A program made the translations under genes and the position numbers. Below, piece after piece: positions 33,207 through 41,790 of a stretch of 64,000 bases of DNA (position 1 is its first letter; the number at the start of each line of letters is the position of its first letter). Origin of the DNA: an uncultured Sphingobacteriales bacterium. GTDB lineage: Bacteria; Bacteroidota; Bacteroidia; Chitinophagales; Chitinophagaceae. The notes beneath the pieces were generated by a model. It was not told the origin of the DNA. It did no database searches and worked only from the letters and a program-made list of their open reading frames with translations. Where the stretch lies: assembly GCA_937991535.1 (NCBI GenBank), contig CALKHN010000072.1, positions 1 through 64,000 of the forward strand. The letters run 5' to 3'.

Positions 33207-34325
33207 ATGCAGAAAGAATTAAAAATTGATATTATAGCAGGCGCCAGGCCAAATTTCATGAAAATTGCACCTATTATAGAAGCCATCAAAAAAAATCAGG
33301 AGAACGGCGCCAGCATTCAATACAGGCTGGTTCATACAGGTCAGCACTACGATAAAAACATGAGCGACAGTTTTTTTGAGCAATTGGGTATCCCGCATCC
33401 TGATGTAAATTTAGGCGCCGGGGGAGGAACACAGGCAGAGCAAACAGCCCATATTATGACTGGTTATGAAAAATTATTGTTGCAGGAAAAATCCGATCTC
33501 TGTCTTGTTGTAGGCGACGTTACTTCTACCATGGCCTGCGCTATTGTAGCACAAAAGCTGCATGTAAAAGTAGCGCATGTTGAAGCGGGTATCCGCTCAG
33601 GCGACTGGTCAATGCCGGAAGAAATTAACCGTATGGTAACAGACAGCATTACCAATTATTTTTTTACTACAACTACTATTGCTAACGCCAATTTGAAAAA
33701 GAACGGAATTGAGGATGAACGTATTTTTTTTGTAGGCAATACCATGATAGATACCCTCCTGAAAAACCGCAGCAGGTTTCAGGAACCTCCGATTTGGAAA
33801 GAATTAAAGCTCCAAAGAGACGGCTACATTGTCATGACGCTTCATCGGCCCGCCAATGTTGATGAAGAAAAAAAACTGAAAGAACTGATGAATGAAATCA
33901 TTGCGCATTCCCATGGACTGCCGTTGATTTTTCCGGTTCATCCCAGAACGGCAAAAATCCTGCAAAACATGGGAATCCAGCATCCAACATTACATATGAT
34001 CGAACCCTTGGGTTATTTAGAGTTTAACTACCTGGTGGAAAAAGCAAAAGCGGTAATAACAGATTCAGGCGGGATAACTGAAGAGACCACTGTAATGGGT
34101 GTGCCTTGCCTCACATTAAGAGACAATACCGAAAGGCCTGAAACAATCACTTTGGGAACGAATGAACTGATCGGAACTGATCCAAAAGCAATAAAACCTG
34201 CTATGGAAAAATTATTCGGGGGAAACTGGAAAAAAGGAAGTATTCCTGATTTGTGGGATGGACATACAGCGGAAAGAATAATAAAGCATCTTTTATCGTT
34301 GTATGATTATCAACAGCCGATTTAA
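33207..34325 (+). CDS. wecB: UDP-N-acetylglucosamine 2-epimerase (non-hydrolysing)
   Basis: 372 residues, GT-B-like fold: KIDIIAGARPNFMKIAPII, VVGDVTSTMACAIVAQK, HVEAGIRSGD, VMTLHRPANVDEE, DSGGITEETTVMGVPCLTLR and TERPET, all typical. It interconverts UDP-GlcNAc and UDP-ManNAc. The frame is open from TTG 33,111, but the ATG at 33,207 matches the family start and is chosen. A second, less similar 2-epimerase (CapG-like) lies at 38,595. Confidence 0.92.
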   Translation: MQKELKIDIIAGARPNFMKIAPIIEAIKKNQENGASIQYRLVHTGQHYDKNMSDSFFEQLGIPHPDVNLGAGGGTQAEQTAHIMTGYEKLLLQEKSDLCLVVGDVTSTMACAIVAQKLHVKVAHVEAGIRSGDWSMPEEINRMVTDSITNYFFTTTTIANANLKKNGIEDERIFFVGNTMIDTLLKNRSRFQEPPIWKELKLQRDGYIVMTLHRPANVDEEKKLKELMNEIIAHSHGLPLIFPVHPRTAKILQNMGIQHPTLHMIEPLGYLEFNYLVEKAKAVITDSGGITEETTVMGVPCLTLRDNTERPETITLGTNELIGTDPKAIKPAMEKLFGGNWKKGSIPDLWDGHTAERIIKHLLSLYDYQQPI

Positions 34326-34409
34326 AATTTTCGCACCTAAAAAAAAATACTTGCTATATCCCATTATGAAATATTCAAATGATTGATTACTGTTAATAGG
34401 GTTAGACTA

Positions 34410-35549
34410 ATGAAAAAAGTAGCTATTGTTTATCATTATTTTGCTCATTACAGAGCACCTGTCTTCAGAGCCCTTGCAGATTCCGAAAAAACAGATTATT
34501 ATTTCCTAGGAGACCCCGCCCCCACCGATGATATTAAAAGAATCAATTTTGAAAATGAAGAAAAATTAAAATATAAATTTATTCCGCTCAAAAACACCTG
34601 GTTGGGAATGGGTTTTTTATGGCAAAGGAATTTATTACGGGCATTAACGGAGAACGATTTTGAAGCAGTTATTTTTCTTGGTGACATTAAATTTATTACA
34701 ACCTGGTTTGCCCTGATCATCACCAGGCTCAGGGGCAAAAAAGCGTACTTGTGGGGGCATGGTTTATACGGAAAAGAATCGTGGCTAAACCTGCAGGTGA
34801 AACTTTTATTTCTCAAACTTTCCAATGGAATCTTTTTATATAACAACAGGGCAAAGGGAATTTACCTCAAAAATGGCGCCCCCCCTCATAAACTGACGGT
34901 AATTTACAATTCACTGAATTTTGATGAAACGGAATATTACAGGGAACTTTATAAGACAGAGAATAAGTCGAAACTTCTTTCCCCCTTTTCAAACCACGAT
35001 CTTCCTGTAGCTATGTATATTGGAAGAGTTAACCAGGGAAAGAAAATTGATATGCTCATTCATGCAATAAGGATATTAAAAAAACAAAACATAGACTTAA
35101 ATTGCCTGATTATAGGAGACGGTAATGATAAAGCCAACCTTGAAAAGCTGGCAAAAGAAATGAATATGGAAGGACAGGTACACCTTACAGGAGCGAAATA
35201 TTCTGAAAAGGATATCTCACAATATATGATGGCATCAGATGTTTGTGTTTGTCCCGGACCTATAGGGCTCACAGGAATCCATTCACTATCCTATGGTGTC
35301 CCTGCAATTTCAAATGACAACTTCAACATGCAGGGACCTGAACATGAAGCGATAATTCCTGGAGTAACCGGCTATTTTTATAAAGAAGGAGATGTAGAAG
35401 ATTTAGCAGATAAAATCCACAAATGCATTATCCTGAGACTTTCAAACAAAGAAAAGAACATTCAGGATTGTCTTGCGGTCATCCACAATTACTATAACCC
35501 TTATTACCAACGTAAGACAATTGATGCGGTACTATCAGACCAAATTTAA
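34410..35549 (+). CDS. glycosyltransferase family 4
   Basis: 379 residues, GT-B fold. N-terminal domain MKKVAIVYHYFAHYRAPVFRAL; C-terminal donor domain with VAMYIGRVNQGKKIDMLIHA, IGDGNDKANLEKLA and SYGVPAISNDNF. The start at ATG 34,410 is chosen over an earlier in-frame codon because it begins at the first beta-strand. Substrates unknown; part of module 1. Confidence 0.85.
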   Translation: MKKVAIVYHYFAHYRAPVFRALADSEKTDYYFLGDPAPTDDIKRINFENEEKLKYKFIPLKNTWLGMGFLWQRNLLRALTENDFEAVIFLGDIKFITTWFALIITRLRGKKAYLWGHGLYGKESWLNLQVKLLFLKLSNGIFLYNNRAKGIYLKNGAPPHKLTVIYNSLNFDETEYYRELYKTENKSKLLSPFSNHDLPVAMYIGRVNQGKKIDMLIHAIRILKKQNIDLNCLIIGDGNDKANLEKLAKEMNMEGQVHLTGAKYSEKDISQYMMASDVCVCPGPIGLTGIHSLSYGVPAISNDNFNMQGPEHEAIIPGVTGYFYKEGDVEDLADKIHKCIILRLSNKEKNIQDCLAVIHNYYNPYYQRKTIDAVLSDQI

Positions 35550-35601
35550 TAACTTACAATTGTTTCAATTTTACACTAATATTGGATAAAGTAAAGCCTG
35601 A

Positions 35602-36273
35602 ATGTGCAGCTTAATAAAAAACTACTTTAGTTTCCAGCGTTTACAAAAGCAACTCCAAAACCGGAAGCTGTCTCTCCTTGTGTTCTATGACAAGCAATCC
35701 GTTGTTTCCGATAAATCACGCATTCAACGATTTGTAGTTTTAAGAAAATGTGTTGTTTCTGATTATTCATACATAGGCTACAATACCAATATTTATAATG
35801 CGAGCATAGGAAAATTTTGTTCCATTTCAAAAGAGGTATGTATAGGACTTCCATCACATCCCACAAAATTCATATCTACATCTCCCCTATTCGTTAATAT
35901 ACAAAATGGCACTGGTTATTCATGGTCAAAACAAGACCTGTTTAATTCAGTTCCGGAAAAAGTAGTGATTGGAAACGATGTATGGATTGGGATGAAATCT
36001 ACCATCATGGGAGGCATTACCATTGGCAACGGGGCAATAATAGCGGCCCATTCTGTTGTAACAAAAGATGTTCCTCCCTATGCTGTAGTTGGCGGCGTTC
36101 CGGCTAAAGTAATTAAATACAGGTTTGATGATACCGTTATTGAATCCCTGCAAAAATCGGAGTGGTGGAACCATCCTGATGATTTTCTTCAGGAACACAT
36201 AACATCTTTTCAGGAAGAATTAAGTGCGGAAAATGCGAACCGGTTACTCGGCATTTTCTTAAACAAACAATAG
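35602..36273 (+). CDS. hexapeptide-repeat acyltransferase (CatB/XAT-like)
   Basis: 223 residues, left-handed beta-helix acetyltransferase: DYSYIGYNTNIYNASIGKF, VVIGNDVWIGMKSTIMGG, IGNGAIIAAHSVVTKDVP and GGVPAKVIKYRF are the classical repeats and loop. It probably O-acetylates a sugar of the module 1 repeat unit, using acetyl-CoA. Confidence 0.85.
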   Translation: MCSLIKNYFSFQRLQKQLQNRKLSLLVFYDKQSVVSDKSRIQRFVVLRKCVVSDYSYIGYNTNIYNASIGKFCSISKEVCIGLPSHPTKFISTSPLFVNIQNGTGYSWSKQDLFNSVPEKVVIGNDVWIGMKSTIMGGITIGNGAIIAAHSVVTKDVPPYAVVGGVPAKVIKYRFDDTVIESLQKSEWWNHPDDFLQEHITSFQEELSAENANRLLGIFLNKQ

Positions 36274-36290
36274 AGTAAATAATACCAGAT

Positions 36291-37310
36291 ATGTTCGATA
36301 ATAAAAAACTTCTCATAACAGGCGGCACGGGCTCTTTCGGGAATGCGGTGCTGACCCGGTTTCTCGATAGCAATTTTAATGAAATACGCATTTTCAGCCG
36401 CGATGAAAAAAAGCAGGATGATATGCGGAAAATTTATACCGATCCGCGGGTAAAGTTTTACATCGGTGATGTGCGTGAATACAATTCGGTAGAAAATGCG
36501 GTGAGGGGCGTTGATTATATTTTTCATGCTGCGGCACTGAAGCAGGTTCCTTCCTGCGAGTTTTTTCCTCTCGAAGCAGTAAAAACCAATGTAGAAGGTA
36601 CGGCTAACGTTTTAGACGCGGCAATAAGAAACGGTGTTAAAAATGCCGTAGTGTTAAGTACAGATAAGGCGGTGTACCCCATTAATGCAATGGGTATGAG
36701 CAAGGCCATGATGGAAAAGGTAATGGTTGCAAAATCCAGAACAGTTTCCGCTAACCAGCTCGTACTTTCAGGTACCCGTTATGGCAACGTAATGGCTTCA
36801 CGCGGTTCTGTTATCCCCCTGTTTATTGACCAGATCAAGGCCGGTAAGCCAATTACCATTACCGATCCCAATATGACCCGCTTTATGATGACGCTTGAAG
36901 ACGCGGTAGATCTTGTACTGTATGCCTTTACCAACGCGGAGCCGGGTGATATTTTTGTTCAAAAAGCTCCGGCTACCACAATTGAACTACTGGCAACAGC
37001 GCTGAAGGAATTATACAATGCCGGCAACGAAATTAAAATCATTGGTACCCGCCATGGTGAAAAATTGTATGAAACATTGGTAAACAGGGAGGAAATGACA
37101 AAAGCCATTGATATGGGAGAATATTTCAGGATCCCGGCAGATAACAGGGGACTCAATTATGAGCAGTACTTTTCTGTAGGCGATACAGATGTTTCAAAAA
37201 TCGAAGATTATCATTCTCATAATACCAATCAAATTGGACTGGAAGAAACTAAAAAGTTACTGTTAAGACTTGAGATGGTTCAAAAGGATTTAAATTTAAT
37301 ACATGCCTGA
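36291..37310 (+). CDS. capE: UDP-GlcNAc 4,6-dehydratase (CapE-like, 5-epimerising)
   Basis: 339-residue short SDR of the polysaccharide-synthesis type: ITGGTGSFGNAVL (NAD site), FHAAALKQVPSCEFFPLEA, VLSTDKAVYPINAMGMSKAMMEK (the Ser/Thr-x-Lys/Met form replacing the usual YxxxK), and RYGNVMASRGSVIPLF. CapE/WbjB-type enzymes convert UDP-GlcNAc to the 4-keto-6-deoxy L-arabino sugar, the first step to UDP-L-FucNAc. CapF-like and CapG-like genes follow. Its end overlaps the start of a broken cupin-like gene by 8 bp. Confidence 0.88.
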   Translation: MFDNKKLLITGGTGSFGNAVLTRFLDSNFNEIRIFSRDEKKQDDMRKIYTDPRVKFYIGDVREYNSVENAVRGVDYIFHAAALKQVPSCEFFPLEAVKTNVEGTANVLDAAIRNGVKNAVVLSTDKAVYPINAMGMSKAMMEKVMVAKSRTVSANQLVLSGTRYGNVMASRGSVIPLFIDQIKAGKPITITDPNMTRFMMTLEDAVDLVLYAFTNAEPGDIFVQKAPATTIELLATALKELYNAGNEIKIIGTRHGEKLYETLVNREEMTKAIDMGEYFRIPADNRGLNYEQYFSVGDTDVSKIEDYHSHNTNQIGLEETKKLLLRLEMVQKDLNLIHA

Positions 37311-37439
37311 GATAAAGATATATGAGGGCGGCGCTTATGCAGACAACAGGGGGAGGATATCTTTTGTAAATGATTTTACTTAGAAAAAGACCGCTGGTCC
37401 TTTGATCAGTCGCTATGGCTTGACTGGTCCGTATTTTAA
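37303..37439 (+). pseudogene. internally deleted cupin-type sugar epimerase/isomerase remnant
   Basis: ATG 37,303 opens 26 codons (MPEIKIYEGGAYADNRGRIS, then FVNDFT) that match the N-terminus of WxcM/FdtA-like sugar isomerase-epimerases, then a stop at 37,381. In another frame the next 54 bases read KDRWSFDQSLWLDWSVF-stop, which looks like a protein C-terminus. An intact member is roughly 130-140 residues, so about 90 codons appear to be missing and the frame shifted. The start overlaps capE, as for a once-coupled gene. Confidence 0.5.
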
Positions 37440-37453
37440 TATAATCAACATCT

Positions 37454-38572
37454 ATGAAAAGAATAGGAATAACAGGACAGAATGGATTTGCAGGCGCTTA
37501 CCTGTTCAACACCATCAGCCTGCTGAAAGATGAATTCCAACTTATTCCGTTTGAAAAATCTTTTTTTGAACATGAAACCCAATTACAGGAATGGGTAAAG
37601 CAATGCGATACCATAGTTCATCTTGCCGCCATGAACCGGCATACTGATCCGCAGGTAATTTATGATACCAATATCAGACTTGTAAAAGACCTGATTACCG
37701 CGCTGGAACATACTGGAGCAAAACCACAAATTATTTTTTCCTCCTCCACACAGGAAGAAAGAGATAATCCGTATGGCCGCTCAAAAAGAGCGGGAAGGGA
37801 TTTACTTGCAGCCTGGGCTCAAAAGAACAATAGCAAATTTACAGGACTGATAGTACCCAATGTATTTGGCCCGTTTGGCAAACCTTTCTACAATTCGGTA
37901 GTAGCTACATTTTGCCACCAGTTATGCAACAATCTGGAACCTAAAATTGATACGGACGGCCTTATTAAATTAATATACGTAGATGACCTGGCTAAAGTAA
38001 TTGTTGATGCCATAAGAAATGATACCCATAACCCGGAATGTAAAGTTCCGCATACGGGCGAATACTATGTGTCGCAACTATTGCTGCAGTTACAGGAATT
38101 TAAGAAGCATTATTTCGAAAATGGAATATTCCCTTCACTTCAGGACAAATTCAGTATTAACTTGTTCAACACCTTCAGAAGTTACATCAACCTTAAAGCA
38201 TATTTTCCATACCAGCTAAAGCAAAACACCGATAACAGGGGAACATTCGTGGAACTGGTAAAATTGCAGCAGGGCGGACAGGTTTCTTTTTCCACCACAC
38301 ACCCTGGCATCACAAGGGGCAACCATTTTCATACACGCAAAATTGAAAGGTTTGCGGTTATAAAAGGAAGCGCGCTAATACAGTTGCGCAAATACAATAC
38401 AGATGAAGTGCTCAACTTTGAATTAAGCGGAGATCAGGCCGCTTATGTAGATATGCCGGTATGGTATACACACAATATTACAAATACCGGTAACGATGAA
38501 TTGTACACGGTGTTCTGGATCAATGAATTTTTTGATCCTGCCGACCCCGACACTTATTTTGAAACCGTTTGA
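37454..38572 (+). CDS. capF: CapF-like bifunctional reductase/epimerase (SDR + cupin)
   Basis: 372 residues. N-terminal SDR domain (RIGITGQNGFAGAYLFN, IVHLAAMNRHTDP, NPYGRSKRAGRDLL as YxxxK) and C-terminal cupin (about 245-372; RGNHFHTRKIERFAVIKG with metal-binding His, VWYTHNITNTG). CapF carries out C3-epimerisation and NADPH-dependent C4 reduction on the product of CapE. Lies between CapE and CapG homologues, so a UDP-L-FucNAc pathway is well supported. Confidence 0.9.
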   Translation: MKRIGITGQNGFAGAYLFNTISLLKDEFQLIPFEKSFFEHETQLQEWVKQCDTIVHLAAMNRHTDPQVIYDTNIRLVKDLITALEHTGAKPQIIFSSSTQEERDNPYGRSKRAGRDLLAAWAQKNNSKFTGLIVPNVFGPFGKPFYNSVVATFCHQLCNNLEPKIDTDGLIKLIYVDDLAKVIVDAIRNDTHNPECKVPHTGEYYVSQLLLQLQEFKKHYFENGIFPSLQDKFSINLFNTFRSYINLKAYFPYQLKQNTDNRGTFVELVKLQQGGQVSFSTTHPGITRGNHFHTRKIERFAVIKGSALIQLRKYNTDEVLNFELSGDQAAYVDMPVWYTHNITNTGNDELYTVFWINEFFDPADPDTYFETV

Positions 38573-38594
38573 TAAGCTCTTACATCTTCATTTA

Positions 38595-39740
38595 ATGAAT
38601 ACAACTACAAAAAAACTGAAAGTGCTTACGGTAGTGGGTACCCGGCCGGAAATCATCCGGCTGTCCAGGGTGCTTGTAAAATTAGACGAATCTGAAGCAA
38701 TAGATCATGTATTGGTGCACACCGGGCAGAACTACGACTATGAATTGAACCAGGTTTTTTTTGAAGATCTTGAACTGAGAAAACCGGATTATTTTCTGAA
38801 CGCGGCGGGTAAAAATGCCACCACAACAGTGGGCCAGATACTGATCAATATTGATCCCATCCTCGAAAAAGAACAACCCGATGCGTTTTTAGTGCTGGGA
38901 GATACCAATAGCTGCTTATGCGCCATCCCCGCAAAAAAAAGAAAGATACCTGTATTTCATATGGAAGCAGGCAATCGCTGCTTTGATCAGCGCGTACCCG
39001 AAGAAACCAACCGGAAAATTGTTGATCATGTGAGTGATATCAATCTCACGTATTCTGATATAGCAAGGGAATACCTGCTTCGGGAAGGATTACCTCCAGA
39101 CAGGATAATTAAAACAGGAAGTCCGATGTATGAGGTACTGCATCATTACATGCCGAAAATTGAAGGTTCAAATATACTTCAGCAGCTTTCTCTCCAAAAA
39201 CAAGGTTACTTCGTTGTGTCGGCACACCGTGAGGAGAACATTAATGCTGAAAAAAATTTCAACAATCTCGTCAAAGCACTGAATAACATTGCAGAAATAT
39301 TCCGCATCCCTGTAATTGTATCTGCACATCCCAGAACAAGAAACATGATAAACGAAAAGGGCATCGTTTTTAATGAACTGGTGAAGTTGCAAAAGCCATT
39401 CGGGCTAAGCGACTATTTATCCCTTCAGGTAAATGCAAGGGCAGTACTCTCCGACAGCGGAACCATTTCCGAAGAATCGTCAATACTTAATTTCCCCGCA
39501 TTAAACATCCGTGAGGCTCATGAACGGCCGGAGGCAATGGAAGAAGCTTCAGTAATGATGGTGGGATTAAATCCTGAACGTATACTCCAGGGATTAGAAC
39601 AACTGGAATATCAGCAAAGAGAGCCCCGCAATTTCAGGCTGGTGGCAGATTACGCTATGCCCAATGTTTCAGACAAAGTGGTTAGAATAATTATTTCATA
39701 TGTAGATTATATTAAAAGGGTAATCTGGCAAAATATTTGA
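38595..39740 (+). CDS. capG: CapG-like UDP-sugar 2-epimerase
   Basis: 381 residues, non-hydrolysing 2-epimerase family: KVLTVVGTRPEIIRLSRVL, LVLGDTNSCLCAIPAKKRK, HMEAGNRCFDQRVPEETNR, VSAHREENINAE and LSDSGTISEESSILNFPAL. In the CapE-F-G pathway this enzyme inverts C2 of UDP-6-deoxy-L-talosamine derivative to give UDP-L-FucNAc. Start at ATG 38,595; an in-frame codon inside capF is less likely. Followed after one base by a GT4 gene. Confidence 0.9.
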   Translation: MNTTTKKLKVLTVVGTRPEIIRLSRVLVKLDESEAIDHVLVHTGQNYDYELNQVFFEDLELRKPDYFLNAAGKNATTTVGQILINIDPILEKEQPDAFLVLGDTNSCLCAIPAKKRKIPVFHMEAGNRCFDQRVPEETNRKIVDHVSDINLTYSDIAREYLLREGLPPDRIIKTGSPMYEVLHHYMPKIEGSNILQQLSLQKQGYFVVSAHREENINAEKNFNNLVKALNNIAEIFRIPVIVSAHPRTRNMINEKGIVFNELVKLQKPFGLSDYLSLQVNARAVLSDSGTISEESSILNFPALNIREAHERPEAMEEASVMMVGLNPERILQGLEQLEYQQREPRNFRLVADYAMPNVSDKVVRIIISYVDYIKRVIWQNI

Positions 39741-39741
39741 T

Positions 39742-40929
39742 ATGCGTATTGCTTTTTTATTACAGGCTCACCCGGAGCCCGGGGATCCGGATACAAACCT
39801 GTACTCCGACCTCATTGATGTATTTGTAAAAAACGGACATGAAGTTGTTGTCATTACAGTGGTCAAAGAAGACCGGCCCACGAGCTTTAAAAAAGAAGGA
39901 GCAATAGAAGTGTTAAGAGTAAAAGCAATGAAACTATTCGGCGTTTCTCCTATTGCAAAAGGCATTGCGAATGTTTTGCTACCCTACCAGTTCATTAAAG
40001 CCATTAAAAAATATATTCCTGAAAAAAAAATAGATTTGATCATTAGTCCCACCCCGCCTATTACTTTCATTGATGTGATACAATTTTTAAAAAGAAGATC
40101 ACCTTCTAAATGTTTCCTGATATTGCGTGATATTTTTCCTCAGAATGCCCGCGATTTGGGTATGCTAACCAACCCTTTGCTTTTCAGCTATTTCAGGAGA
40201 AAAGAAAAAAAACTGTATGCAGTTTGTGATTATATCGGTTGCATGTCGCAGGGTAATATTGATTATGTAATAAAACATAACCCGGAAATTAATCCTAAAA
40301 AACTTTCACTTCTGCCCAACTGGCAAAAGGTGCATTCTTTTTCGGAAAAAAATGAATCCATCAAGACAAAATATGGTTTAGCCGGAAAATATGTAGCAAT
40401 ATTTGGAGGAAATATTGGGGTGCCACAGAAAATTGAAAATATAGTAACGCTCGCAAAGGAGTACAGAGACAACGACAATATTGTATTTTTGATTATTGGC
40501 ACAGGAGTTAGAAAAAAGCACCTCGAAAAGCTGGTTGCTGCCAACGGACTTAAAAACGTACTGATAAAAAACCAATTACCCCGTTCAGATTACCAGGAAT
40601 TGGTCTATAACTCAGACGTGGGTCTGATTTCCCTGAACGAAAAATTTACCATCCCCAATATACCTTCAAAAACACTTTCGTATTTAAATGCCAAAGTTCC
40701 TGTTCTGGCATCAATAGATGCATGTACCGATTACGGGAAAATTTTGGATGATTCGGGCGCAGGGCTGTGGTCTGTAACGGGAGATCTGGAGCAATATAAA
40801 ACCAATTTCGACAGGCTTTATAACAACCGCGAACTTCGCAAACGGATGGGAGAGAATGGTTTTGCCTACATGATAAAATATCTTACTCCTGAAATTGCAT
40901 ATGAAAATATCATTGGTCATACAAAATAA
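39742..40929 (+). CDS. glycosyltransferase family 4 (WbuB-like)
   Basis: 395 residues, GT-B fold: RIAFLLQAHPEPGDPDTNLY, LIISPTPPITFIDVIQF, LRDIFPQNARDLGML (the DIFP/DLWP motif of WbuB-type transferases), KYVAIFGGNIGVPQKIENI. It directly follows capG, and WbuB-type enzymes transfer L-FucNAc, so this is the likely user of the UDP-L-FucNAc made by CapE-F-G (inference). Last gene of module 1. Confidence 0.88.
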   Translation: MRIAFLLQAHPEPGDPDTNLYSDLIDVFVKNGHEVVVITVVKEDRPTSFKKEGAIEVLRVKAMKLFGVSPIAKGIANVLLPYQFIKAIKKYIPEKKIDLIISPTPPITFIDVIQFLKRRSPSKCFLILRDIFPQNARDLGMLTNPLLFSYFRRKEKKLYAVCDYIGCMSQGNIDYVIKHNPEINPKKLSLLPNWQKVHSFSEKNESIKTKYGLAGKYVAIFGGNIGVPQKIENIVTLAKEYRDNDNIVFLIIGTGVRKKHLEKLVAANGLKNVLIKNQLPRSDYQELVYNSDVGLISLNEKFTIPNIPSKTLSYLNAKVPVLASIDACTDYGKILDDSGAGLWSVTGDLEQYKTNFDRLYNNRELRKRMGENGFAYMIKYLTPEIAYENIIGHTK

Positions 40930-41004
40930 AAGACAAGTTGCGCAGTAACACATCCATCCTTCTAACTTTATACAGGATAACCTGCATTAAAATGTAAATT
41001 CATT

Positions 41005-41790
41005 ATGCATAACCAACAGTTTTCACTTTTATTTTTAGTACTGGTTGCATTATTATGTTCCTGCCGAACGGGTAAAGAGCTGGCATTGTTTCAGGATTTG
41101 AACTCCCAGCAGGATGCCAAAGTACAGCAGGTAAGAACCGCCGCTTTTGACCCCCTGCGCCTGCAGCCCGATGACCAGTTGCAGATTGTTATCAGCAGCA
41201 TCAGCCCCGAAGCCTCCCAATTGTTCAACCTCATGGGTTCGGCTGTTATTACCGGCAATAACAATAGTACCCAGAACATGCAAAGCGTTTATAGCGTATC
41301 GCCCTCGGGGAATATTACCATCCCCGTTATTGGAGACGTGAAAGTGGCGGGATTGACTACCGATGAAGCTAAGGCTGAAATTAAAAAGGTGGTAAGTGAA
41401 TACTTAAAAGATGCCGTGATCAGCGTTACGCTTATCAACTTCCGCGTTACCGTAATGGGAGAAGTCAACAGACCCTCCACCTTCCAGGTTGCAGGGGAAA
41501 AGATCAATGTGCTCGAAGCTATTGGCATGGCAGGAGACCTCACCGTTTTTGCCAAACGAAACAATGTCAAGGTCATCCGTAAAGCCGCCGATAAAGTGGA
41601 GGTGGCTCATCTTAACCTTAACAGCAGCAGTGTAATGCGATCGCCTTTTTATAATCTCCGGCAAAATGATGTGGTGCTCGTAGAACCCGGTAAACGAAAA
41701 GGACTGCAGGCAGAAGGGCTCAATATTATTGTGCCCGCCACTACCAGTATCCTCTCTCTTATTATTGTTGCCCTTACCCGTATTCGATAA
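41005..41790 (+). CDS. Wza-like polysaccharide export lipoprotein, copy 2
   Basis: 261 residues; same domains as copy 1 at 27,117. The signal peptide (MHNQQFSLLFLVLVALLCSC) is unrelated except for the lipobox; from Arg21 the proteins agree, apart from Gln for Glu in DLNSQQ. The nucleotide sequence differs at eight sites up to 41,142, then appears identical. First gene of module 2; a weak TAACTTTA box lies upstream at about 40,961-40,968. Confidence 0.93.
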   Translation: MHNQQFSLLFLVLVALLCSCRTGKELALFQDLNSQQDAKVQQVRTAAFDPLRLQPDDQLQIVISSISPEASQLFNLMGSAVITGNNNSTQNMQSVYSVSPSGNITIPVIGDVKVAGLTTDEAKAEIKKVVSEYLKDAVISVTLINFRVTVMGEVNRPSTFQVAGEKINVLEAIGMAGDLTVFAKRNNVKVIRKAADKVEVAHLNLNSSSVMRSPFYNLRQNDVVLVEPGKRKGLQAEGLNIIVPATTSILSLIIVALTRIR

